Under the pieces are notes generated by a model, which had not been told where the DNA came from, made no database searches, and saw only the letters and a list, made by a program, of their open reading frames with translations. From an uncultured Alphaproteobacteria bacterium (lineage in GTDB: Bacteria > Pseudomonadota > Alphaproteobacteria > SP197), in assembly GCA_943787175.1 (NCBI GenBank), contig CALSLK010000012.1, positions 36,387-100,386 on the forward strand: 64,000 nt of DNA, given 5' to 3'. Within the stretch, counting starts at the first letter, position 1; the number at the start of each line of letters is the position of its first letter. The translations under genes and the position numbers were made by a program. Positions 56,519 to 64,000 of the stretch are shown here, piece by piece.

Positions 56519-57577
56519 TCAACCAACCAACGACAGTTCCAGACGGTTTGTAACATCGCCGCGCGAACGCAGCAGGGTCCATGACGCCGTTGCGCCTGGC
56601 ATGTAGCCCTCCGCCATGGCGGGATAGGAAGCCTCATACCAGAGCCGCCCAAGGTCACGATGATCGTGATCCTCGAAGGCCTCGTCCTGTGGCGTTTCAT
56701 CGAACTCCACAACAACGCTGTTCTCTGAAACCTCAATCTCCCGCATGGGCCAAATCAGGCGCGCGGGCAGGTCGTGATCCCTGATGAAGCTCTCCAGCGA
56801 GATATCTTTCCCGCGCTCCTCGTGGCGTTCACGCAATTTGCTGCCGCGCTCGCGCCCCCAGCTTTCAAGACCAGCAGCAACCGCCGCACGACCTTCCTCG
56901 CCATGGCGCTCGATGATGGGTAAGGCACAGGTGAAGAAATGGCCTCCCAAAAGGCGGTTGCTGCGTTTCAGCGCATTCCACGCTTCCTCGGTCTCACTGG
57001 CTGCGATGTAATCCCGACTCAAGCGGTTCCCCAGATCGGTCGGCTCATCAAGTTCCAGCGCCGGTGCGGCGGGCGGCATCAGCCAGCGAAAATGACAATG
57101 GTCGTCGCCCTTCATCAGGTTCTCGTGGATCGTCACGTTGCCGTCGGGGTGATAGGTGCGCGCCGCAGCCTGATGAAACTCGTCGCAGTACCAGTGGCCC
57201 ATCTGGTGAAACTCACCATCTTTCCATGCCTCTGAAGCCGGGCAGTGGAAAACATCAAATTCCACATCGTTTGGGGTATAGCGGCCCTCGTCCTGGATCG
57301 TATCCTTGGCGATGTGCGAACTGCCGTTGTCCCAGCAGCGCATCAGGGATTCCATGTTGATCGGCCTGCCCAGTGCGTGATGGGCTTCCTGCATCTCGCG
57401 CCCGCGCCAGTGGCCATAGGCACGCAGACCCAACCGCACGCTCCTCTCACCGTCCCGCCCGAACCGTTCGGTCGCCTCACGTGCCAGATGCATGTAGATC
57501 CGTGCCTGTGCCTTGAGCACCATGTCCATCGAATCCATGATCTCTTCAATCTGCACATCGTTGGGCATGGTCAACAT
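56519..57577 (-). CDS. Tandem L-2-amino-thiazoline-4-carboxylate hydrolase-like protein
   Basis: 352 residues with two copies of one motif: ATERFGRDGERSVRLGLRAYG (about residues 35-55) and IERHGEEGRAAVAAGLESWG (about 225-245). Each is followed by an acidic stretch ending near CWDNGSS or FIRDHDLP. This resembles the ATC-hydrolase (PF14196) fold, whose known member opens the thiazoline ring to S-carbamoyl-cysteine. The enzyme activity is inferred from family resemblance only. Its ATG overlaps the transketolase stop (TGATG), with GGAG 8 bases upstream. Confidence 0.6.
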   Translation of the reverse strand: MLTMPNDVQIEEIMDSMDMVLKAQARIYMHLAREATERFGRDGERSVRLGLRAYGHWRGREMQEAHHALGRPINMESLMRCWDNGSSHIAKDTIQDEGRYTPNDVEFDVFHCPASEAWKDGEFHQMGHWYCDEFHQAAARTYHPDGNVTIHENLMKGDDHCHFRWLMPPAAPALELDEPTDLGNRLSRDYIAASETEEAWNALKRSNRLLGGHFFTCALPIIERHGEEGRAAVAAGLESWGRERGSKLRERHEERGKDISLESFIRDHDLPARLIWPMREIEVSENSVVVEFDETPQDEAFEDHDHRDLGRLWYEASYPAMAEGYMPGATASWTLLRSRGDVTNRLELSLVG

Positions 57578-58596
57578 CAGCGTTTCTCCAGCAGCTCCAA
57601 AGCAACGTCTCGAACACCAGGTGCATCCAAACGGTAATGTGCATAAAGCCCCGCAGGTGGGCCGATCAGAACGAACTCGTCATCGATGCCGTGACGTCGG
57701 AACGGCAGGCGTTCACATTCCACCAGAACTTCGGCAACCGCGCTGCCCAGCCCACCGATGATGTTGTGTTCCTCGACCGTCAGAACAGCGCCGGTCTCGG
57801 CTGCGGCAGCGCGCACCTCGGCCTCATCCAGCGGTTTGATCGTGTGCATGTCGACCACACGGGTTTCAATTCCCTTTTCAGCCAGTGCGTCGGCGGCCTC
57901 AAGACACGCATGGACCTGTGCGCCCGTGGTGATCAGGGTCAGGTCCTTGCCTTCACGCAGTCGAATGGCCTTGCCGATCTCGATCTCGGGCACATCAGCA
58001 TAAACCTCGGGGTCACGCCCGCGACCAAGGCGGATGTACATCGGCTTGTCATGGTTCAGAGAGGCCCGCAGCACGGCGCGCAGATGGTTCGCATCCGTCG
58101 TGCAGATCACCGTGAGGTTGGCGATGGTGCGCATCATGGCCAGGTCTTCTAGCGCGTGATGGCTGGTGCCGTAGAACCCCATCGACATGCCGGAGTGATG
58201 GCCCAGGACCCGCACCGGCAGACCGGTATAGGCGCAATCGGTCCTGACCTGTTCAGCGCCCAGAATTCCGCAGAAGGCAGCAAAGGTCGCGGTGAACGGA
58301 ATCTGACCGCAGGACGCCATGCCGGCTGCCGCGGTGATCATGTTCTTTTCGGCAATGCCGAAATCAAAGAAACGCTCGGGATGACGATCACGAAACTCCG
58401 TCGTGCGGTTGGCCGATGCCAGATCGGCCGTCAGCACGACAATGCGGGGATCATGGTCGGCCAGATCAGCCAGTTCCTCGCCCAGAATGAAGGCCGGCAG
58501 GCGCGAGGCCGGTGTGCCCTTGACCGAACGGCTTTCCTTGAGGTCGCTGATCCCGGTGAAAAGGCCGGAGAGGACATCGCCTTCTGCTTCACTCAT
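57577..58596 (-). CDS. Transketolase C-terminal subunit (pyrimidine-binding half)
   Basis: 339 residues corresponding to the Pyr and C-terminal domains of transketolase. It has FDFGIAEKNMITAAAGMA (catalytic Glu for ThDP), FAAFCGILGAEQVRTDCAYTGL, and HSGMSMGFYGTSHHALEDLAMMRTI. It needs the N-terminal subunit encoded next door, with which it overlaps by 4 bases. Split transketolases serve in sugar phosphate or apulose pathways; the role here is unknown. Confidence 0.9.
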   Translation of the reverse strand: MSEAEGDVLSGLFTGISDLKESRSVKGTPASRLPAFILGEELADLADHDPRIVVLTADLASANRTTEFRDRHPERFFDFGIAEKNMITAAAGMASCGQIPFTATFAAFCGILGAEQVRTDCAYTGLPVRVLGHHSGMSMGFYGTSHHALEDLAMMRTIANLTVICTTDANHLRAVLRASLNHDKPMYIRLGRGRDPEVYADVPEIEIGKAIRLREGKDLTLITTGAQVHACLEAADALAEKGIETRVVDMHTIKPLDEAEVRAAAAETGAVLTVEEHNIIGGLGSAVAEVLVECERLPFRRHGIDDEFVLIGPPAGLYAHYRLDAPGVRDVALELLEKR

Positions 58597-59474
58597 GGCC
58601 GCACCTCCGTAGCGATAACCGGCTTCAGGCCGCCCTTGATCTCCTCGATCACGGCGTCGTAATCGGCACCGACCAGATTGCCGACATGCCAGTTCAGGCT
58701 CATTTCCATCATCTGCACACCACGGCCTTTGACCGTGTCGGCGATGATCATCTGGGGCTTGCCCTTGTTTCCGGCAGGCAGAGCATCAAACGCACCCATG
58801 ATGGCATCAAGGTCATGACCGTCGATGCGCTGCACGTTCCAGCCGAAGCTCGCAAAGCGATCGGTCAGCGGCTCAACCGACATGATGTCTTCGGTCGATC
58901 CATCGATGCACAGCTGATTGCGGTCCACAATCGCGACCAGGTTCTGACACCCAAAATGGCCGGCCGACATGGCGGCTTCCCAGACCTGACCTTCGTTCAG
59001 CTCGCCGTCGCCCATCATGCAATAGATACGGCTGTCGTTGCCTTGCATGCGCGCCGAAAGCGCCATGCCAAGCGAGACGGACAATCCATGCCCCAGCGAA
59101 CCGGAACTGAAATCCACACCGGTAATCTTCTTCATGTCGGGATGATCGCCAAAGGCGCTGCCCAGGCGCGTGTAGTCTTCCAGCAGTTCCGCATCATAGA
59201 AGCCCAGATCAGCCAGCACGGGATAAAGCCCGATGGCGATATGGCCTTTGGACAGCACAAACCGGTCCCTGCCGGCCCAGTCAGGCTCGGCCGGATTGAT
59301 GCGCATCTGCGCGTAATAAAGTGCAGCCAGCAACTCGGCTGCCGAAAACGTGCTGGAGTAATGGCCTGCGCCTGCGATTTTCGTCAGCCGCACTGTTTCC
59401 AGGCGGATGAATTTCGCGCGGTCTTCCAGGAACTCCCGGCTGACATTACGTCCATGGGTCTGCTGTTCAGTCAT
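58593..59474 (-). CDS. Transketolase N-terminal subunit (PP half)
   Basis: 293 residues. The ThDP-diphosphate motif is GDGELNEGQVWEAAMSAGH, plus LSKGHIAIGLYPVLADLG and SGSLGHGLSVSLGMALSA. Start ATG 59474 has GGAGGG 5 bases upstream; the frame opens further upstream. It forms the complete enzyme with the following gene. It lies 58 bp after the carnitine-type dehydrogenase gene in the same direction. Confidence 0.9.
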   Translation of the reverse strand: MTEQQTHGRNVSREFLEDRAKFIRLETVRLTKIAGAGHYSSTFSAAELLAALYYAQMRINPAEPDWAGRDRFVLSKGHIAIGLYPVLADLGFYDAELLEDYTRLGSAFGDHPDMKKITGVDFSSGSLGHGLSVSLGMALSARMQGNDSRIYCMMGDGELNEGQVWEAAMSAGHFGCQNLVAIVDRNQLCIDGSTEDIMSVEPLTDRFASFGWNVQRIDGHDLDAIMGAFDALPAGNKGKPQMIIADTVKGRGVQMMEMSLNWHVGNLVGADYDAVIEEIKGGLKPVIATEVRP

Positions 59475-59532
59475 GTGCCCTCCACGGCTGGCACAACCGT
59501 GCCACGGCATGCGTTGGGGGGGAAGCCAGTTA

Positions 59533-60480
59533 CTAAAACCCCGCTTCGCGCCGCGCCTTCAGGACCTTCACCAGGCCATCGTTCATCTTCCGCGTGAGCG
59601 TAAGGAAATCCTCGCCTTGCGCAGCTTCCTCGCTGCCCTGCACCATGGTTTCGGTCAGCTCATCGGTCAGCTCCGGCGCGACCAATCGGGTCCAGGGAAA
59701 CTTCAGGGCGGGCCCGAATTGCTCAAGGCAATAACGCATGCCGCCTTCGCCGCCGCCGACGTGATAAACCATGCAGGGGCCCATCAGTGCCCAGCGCGGT
59801 CCGGGGCCGTTGGTCACGGCAATGTCGATCTGCTCCACGGTGGCTTCGCCTTCGTTTACCATGTGCAGTGCCTCGCGCCAGATCGCTTCCTGCAGGCGCG
59901 TGGCGACAAACCCCGGCACCTCACGCCCCATCACCAGCGGTGCCTTGCCGGCATGTTTGAAGAACGCACCGGTCCATTCCACGGCAGCGCGATCGCTCTT
60001 TTCACCACCGACGATTTCAACCAGCGGCATCAGATAGGGCGGATTGAAGGGATGGCCCGTCACCGTGCGCTCGGGCGTGGCGCAGGTTGTCTGGATATCG
60101 GTCATGGTAAGACCCGACGTGCTCGAACAAATCACAACGTCGTCTGGCACCAGCCTACCCAGCTCCCCATAGACCTTCTGCTTGAGTGCAAGGTTCTCGG
60201 GCACGCTCTCCTGCACAAAGTCCGCCTGTGCCACCGCAGCGGCCAGATCCGTCGTGACGGTCAGACGATCCTGAGATGCGCCGGGCGCCAGACCCAGTTC
60301 GGTCAGCGCTTCCCATGCGGCACCAATCAGCTCACGCAGCTTGGCTTCCTCTGCGGCGTCATGAATCCAGGACGTAACGTCATAACCCTGCGCCAGGAAA
60401 TAGGCGGCCCAGCCTCCACCGATTGGGCCGGCGCCAAGACAGCTAACGTTGCGGACATCTTCGACTGCTTTGCGTGCCAT
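59533..60480 (-). CDS. 3-hydroxyacyl-CoA dehydrogenase-family, carnitine 3-dehydrogenase-like
   Basis: 315 residues. The NAD motif is GAGPIGGGWA (residues 16-25). HPFNPPYLMPLVEIVGG and REVPGFVATRLQEAIWREALH (the LcdH-type C-terminal segment) separate it from beta-oxidation enzymes. The closest described function is L-carnitine dehydrogenase (carnitine to 3-dehydrocarnitine), the step before BKACE cleavage. It lies 11 bp after the CaiD-like gene. Confidence 0.87.
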   Translation of the reverse strand: MARKAVEDVRNVSCLGAGPIGGGWAAYFLAQGYDVTSWIHDAAEEAKLRELIGAAWEALTELGLAPGASQDRLTVTTDLAAAVAQADFVQESVPENLALKQKVYGELGRLVPDDVVICSSTSGLTMTDIQTTCATPERTVTGHPFNPPYLMPLVEIVGGEKSDRAAVEWTGAFFKHAGKAPLVMGREVPGFVATRLQEAIWREALHMVNEGEATVEQIDIAVTNGPGPRWALMGPCMVYHVGGGEGGMRYCLEQFGPALKFPWTRLVAPELTDELTETMVQGSEEAAQGEDFLTLTRKMNDGLVKVLKARREAGF

Positions 60481-60491
60481 GTTGGGTTTCC

Positions 60492-61304
60492 TTACTTGCC
60501 CTTGAAGACGGGTTTGCGTTTTTCGACGAAGGCGTTGACGCCTTCCTTGGCATCCTCGGAATTGAGCATCTTGCGATAAATCGGCAGATCGCTGGTCCGC
60601 ATCGTCTGGAACGCATTCTGGATCGTGTCGCCTTCCACGGCCCGCAGCACTTCCTTGACCGTCTGCAGGGCAAGCGGTGCGCTATCGGCCAGGCGAGTCG
60701 CCCATTCCCGGGCCTTGTCCATCAACTGGTCATGGGGCACCACGGCATTCACCAGCCCGTGCATCTTGGCTTCATCAGCCGGCATCCATCGGCCCAGAAA
60801 CAGCATCTCGAGTGCGATGTTGTGCGGCAGACGGCGCGGCAGGCGCTGCAGCGCGCCCGCATCAGGCACGATTCCCAGTGGCATTTCCGGCAAGGCAAAT
60901 TGCACATTGTCGGCCGCGATGATCAGGTCACTGGCCAGCGCAATCTCGAACCCGCCGCCGATGGTCAGGCCGTTCAACGCAGCGATCACCGGCTTGTTCA
61001 GGTTCCACATCTCGGTGATGCCGGCAAAGCCACCAAGGTCGGCATCCTCGCCTTCCCACCAGTTATCGAGCGCCTGGTCACCGCTATCGAGCGCCTTGAG
61101 GTCCCAGCCCGCGCAGAACACCTTCTTGCCCGTGGCCGTGATAATGCCCACGCGCAATTCCGGATCATCGCGCAGCACAACAAATGCTTCGCCCAACTTG
61201 CGGCTGGTCGCGGCATCGATGGCGTTCACCTTGGGCCGGTTGATCGTGATTTCCAGGATATGTCCGTTCCGGACCAGCCTTACTTCATCATCGCCCTGCG
61301 TCAT
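60492..61304 (-). CDS. Enoyl-CoA hydratase family, CaiD (carnitinyl-CoA dehydratase)-like
   Basis: 270 residues from ATG 61304 (GGGAG 9 bases upstream). Crotonase-fold oxyanion-hole segments FCAGWDLK (63-70) and TIGGGFEIALASDLIIAAD (114-132, with Glu120) are present, along with CaiD-like PKVNAIDAATSRKLGEAF and ALPEMPLGIVPDAGAL. In Escherichia coli CaiD hydrates crotonobetainyl-CoA. It is the first gene of a minus-strand run leading to the dehydrogenase and transketolase, and is divergent from the acyl-CoA dehydrogenase. Confidence 0.88.
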   Translation of the reverse strand: MTQGDDEVRLVRNGHILEITINRPKVNAIDAATSRKLGEAFVVLRDDPELRVGIITATGKKVFCAGWDLKALDSGDQALDNWWEGEDADLGGFAGITEMWNLNKPVIAALNGLTIGGGFEIALASDLIIAADNVQFALPEMPLGIVPDAGALQRLPRRLPHNIALEMLFLGRWMPADEAKMHGLVNAVVPHDQLMDKAREWATRLADSAPLALQTVKEVLRAVEGDTIQNAFQTMRTSDLPIYRKMLNSEDAKEGVNAFVEKRKPVFKGK

Positions 61305-61447
61305 TGCCTCGTCTCCCTTGTCGGTCGATCCTTGCTCAGGGATATTCCCAAAGCGGTCAATCTGTCCTAATGCTCCCGCCGCTTCTACGACAGGACTCCC
61401 GCTTTCGGGAACACCCTGATGCAACAATCCTGACGCCGCGAGGGACC

Positions 61448-62616
61448 ATGAACATCGACCTCACCGAAGACCAGCGCCTCCTTCTCGACTCCGTCAAGGC
61501 GTTCGTGGAACAGGAGTTCATGCCCCCCACGAAGACGCCGTCGACAAGGCGGCCAACGTCGATGACGACCTCGCCGAGCAGATCAAGAAGCGCGCCATCG
61601 AGATGGGTTTTTATGCCGCCAATCTGCCGGAATCGGTCGGCGGCGGCGGCCTCAACCATGTCGAGCGCACCATCCTGGAGCGTGAATTCGGCAAGGTGAC
61701 CCACGCATTGCACGAGATCGCCGCACGCCCCACCGAACTCCTCATGGCCTGCCAGGGCGACCAGATTGCGAAACCTATCTGACAGCCCTCGGTCACGGGC
61801 GAGCGCGCCGAATGTTTCGGCCTCACCGAGCCCGGCGCGGGCTCCGACGTCATGGGCATGCAGACCCGCGCCCGCCAGGATGGCGACGACTGGCTCATCA
61901 CCGGCCAGAAACATTTCATCAGTTCGGCGGTCAATCCCGACTTCGCCATCGTCTTTTGCCGCCACCGGCGTTGAGCAGACCCCGCGTGGGGAACGCAAGC
62001 AGGTCACCTCCTTCCTGGTCGACGTCGGCACCAAAGGGCTTCGAGATGGTGCGCGGCCCCCAGGCCGGTCAGCCAGCGCGCCTATCGCAACTTCGAGCTC
62101 TACTTCGATGATTGCCGTGTCCCGGCCGGCCAGGTCCTGGGCGAGCCCGGCACCGGCCTCGACCTCGCCAACCAGTGGCTGCGCGCCGGGCCGCATCTGG
62201 GTCGCCGCTGGCTGCTGCGGCAAGCTGGAGCGCCTGCTGGAGCTCTCCACGGAATGGGCGGCCACGCGCCAGCAGTTCGGCCAGCCCATCGGCAAGTTCC
62301 AGGGCACGTCGTTCAAGCTGGCCGACATGGCGACCGAGCTCCTGGCCTCGGACCTCCTCACTTTCCACGCCGCCCGCGGCGCGGATGCTGACAACATGCG
62401 CCCCGACGATGTCGCCATGGCGAAACTCTATGCGTCCGAAGCCCTGGGCAGAGGCGCGGACAACGCCGTGCAGATCTTCGGCGGTATGGGTCTGATGGAG
62501 GCCCTGCCATCGAACGCCTGTGGCGCGATGCGCGTCTGGAGCGCATCTGGGAAGGCACCTCGGAGATCCAGCGCCACATCATCTCGCGCACCCTGTTGCG
62601 GGAACACGGCGCATGA
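61448..62616 (+). pseudogene. Acyl-CoA dehydrogenase, at least five indels
   Basis: The coding passes through several frames but spells a complete acyl-CoA dehydrogenase. It starts MNIDLTEDQRLLLDSVKAF at 61448. Then HEDAVDKAANVDD ... FYAANLPESVGGGGLN, GLTEPGAGSDVMGMQ, FGQPIGKFQGTSFKLADMA and WEGTSEIQRHIISRTLLR follow before TGA 62614-62616. Shifts lie at the C run near 61526 (expected MPHEDA), at 61770-61795 including an in-frame TGA, at TTTT near 61955, at AAAGGG near 62035 and beyond. Homopolymer errors are likelier than decay. The ATGA overlap with the next gene is intact. Confidence 0.8.
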
Positions 62617-64000
62617 CACCCAAACAGCGGCGCAATCTGGAGCGGCTGTTCAAGCCCCGGCACATCGCCTTCATCGGTGGCGCCAGTGCCGCCCACGGCG
62701 CGGCACAATGCCGACGCTCGGGCTTCACCGGCACGATCTGGGGGGTCAATCCCAAGCGCGACGAACTGGGCGGGGAGCCCTGTTTCCCCACCGTCGCCGA
62801 TTTGCCGGAAGCCCCCGATGCCACGTTCCTGGCCGTGCCGCGCGATTACGCCGTCGAGACCGTCGCCGCGCTCTCCGCTAAGGGTGCCGGTGCCGTGGTG
62901 AGCTACACCGCCGGGTTTGGCGAAACCGGTGACGAAGGCGCAGAGGTCGAAGCCCGGCTGATCGAAGCCGCTGGCGAAACAGCCTTCATCGGTCCCAACT
63001 GCCTGGGTGTCCTCAACTACATCGCCAGCGCCCATCTCTGGCCGTTCGATCATGGCGGCCGCCCGGTCGAACGCGGCATCGGCTTTGTCTCCCAGAGCGG
63101 CATGTTGTGCACCAACCTCACCATGAACCGGCGCCACGCCGACTTTGCCTACCTCGTCAGCATCGGCAACCAGTCCGTGCTGCAGATCGAGGACATCATC
63201 GACGTTCATGATCGACGACGATGCGGTCACCGCCATCGGCCTCTACATCGAGGCCCTCAAGGACGTGCCCCCGCTTTGCCCAGGTCGCCGCTCGTGCCCT
63301 GGCCGCCGGCAAACCCATCGTGGCGCTGATAGGTCGGCCGCTCGGAAATCGGCCAGCGCATGACCATCAGCCACACCGGCTCCCTGTCGGGCAGCGACGA
63401 GCTCTACGACGCGCTCTTCGATCGTGTCGGCGTGATCCGCGTGGAAATCGCCCACAGCCCTGCTGGAAACCCTGAAGATGCTCTCCATCGCCGGTGCGCC
63501 CAAGGGCCGGCGCATGATGGCGTTCACCTGCTCGGGCGGCGATTCCGGCATGCTGGCCGATCTGGGCGACCGCTTTCGGCATGACCTACAACCAGCCCGG
63601 GATCCGATACGGCCGCCAAAAAGCTGCGCGCCGTCCTGCCGCCAATCGCCACCGTTGCCAACCCGCTCGACTACACGACCCCGCTCTGGGGTCATGAGGA
63701 AGAGGAAGTCGGCCGCGTTGTCGAGAGCCGCCCTTGCCGGAACCCATGCGACGTCGCTGTCATGGCCCAGGACCATCCCCGTCCGGAACTGGGCGGCACC
63801 AACGAGGACTACTCCGCGCCGACCACCCGCGCCTTCAGTCGCGGCCACCGGCCGCGCAGGCATTCCCGCGGCCGTGTGCAGCGGTCTCGCCGAGAAACAT
63901 CGACGAGGAAAGCCCGCGACCCTCCTGCTGGCCGGTGGCGTCGCGCCGCTCCAGGGCATCGACGAGGCCGTTTTCGCAGCCGATCGATGCCGCCTGCCGT
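62613..64000 (+). CDS. NDP-forming acyl-CoA synthetase, N-terminal part, frameshifted and cut by window end
   Basis: The start MTPKQRRNLERLFKPRHIAF leads into a CoA-binding Rossmann domain (FIGGASAAHGA, WGVNPKRDEL, FIGPNCLGVLNYI). Succinyl-CoA ligase-like domains follow (FVSQSGMLCT, VSIGNQSVLQ, GLYIEALKDV, AGKPIVALI, TISHTGSLSGSDELYDALF, FTCSGGDSGMLADL, NPLDYTTPLWG). Continuity breaks at about 63210, 63275, 63345, 63460, 63575, 63600 and later. Such enzymes activate organic acids with ATP and CoA. It overlaps the dehydrogenase gene by ATGA. The 3' end is outside the window. Confidence 0.75.

Noticed and set aside
1..64000. CRISPR arrays, tRNA, rRNA, transposases, attachment sites
   Set aside because: I looked for repeated spacers, cloverleaf-like T-arm sequences and transposase or integrase motifs and found none that could be supported.

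Overview
The window is a GC-rich, gene-dense bacterial chromosome segment with about 50 protein genes. I saw no rRNA, tRNA, CRISPR array, transposase or integrase. It looks alphaproteobacterial: lysC lies divergent to ubiG, there is an alphaproteobacterial-type homospermidine synthase, and system I cytochrome c genes ccmF-ccmH-ccmI are present. Gene content points to a free-living heterotroph that uses amines, betaines and carnitine-like compounds. The taxon is inferred from gene content only.

Layout. 1-9.9 kb: a RodZ-like protein (cut by the window edge and frameshifted), a nitronate monooxygenase, lysC, ubiG, an orphan sensor kinase, and SLC13 and NupC-type transporters. 10-16.8 kb: a giant alpha-2-macroglobulin and pbpC, a known periplasmic defence/repair pair. 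16.8-24 kb: a Rieske oxygenase, a methyltransferase, ggt with a TauD-like dioxygenase, and an acyl-CoA dehydrogenase with a CaiB-type CoA transferase. 24-31.5 kb: a Pot-type ABC transporter operon extended by an isochorismatase-like hydrolase and a GH63-like glycosidase. 31.6-37.4 kb: creatininase and SDR, a TMADH-like flavoprotein, VOC, a DAO-type FAD enzyme and YkgJ. 37.4-44.8 kb: ccmIHF, an AlsS-like enzyme, homospermidine synthase with a candidate leader ORF, and a tautomerase. 44.9-49.1 kb: an overlapping tandem-RidA/BtpA/PfkB operon facing a LuxR-type regulator. 49.2-56.5 kb: two orphan exported proteins, a Bcr-type MFS protein, GMC oxidoreductase, LLM flavoprotein, BKACE enzyme, GAF protein and VOC. 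56.5-64 kb: an ATC-hydrolase-like protein, split transketolase, carnitine-type dehydrogenase and CaiD-like hydratase, facing an acyl-CoA dehydrogenase and an NDP-forming acyl-CoA synthetase that runs off the end.

Functional theme. Several loci fit breakdown of quaternary amines: GMC (choline-dehydrogenase-like), a Rieske oxygenase of the betaine/carnitine type, a TMADH-like demethylase candidate, carnitine-type dehydrogenase, CaiD-like hydratase, and a BKACE enzyme of the kind that cleaves dehydrocarnitine. The Pot transporter and homospermidine synthase add polyamine handling.

Sequence caution. At least seven genes carry small indels, several in homopolymers or short repeats (near 340, 9760, 46990, 47215, 47495, 50070, 50852 and many after 61500). 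The 61.5-64 kb end is the worst. Sequencing or assembly error is the simplest explanation, so these genes are probably intact in the organism.
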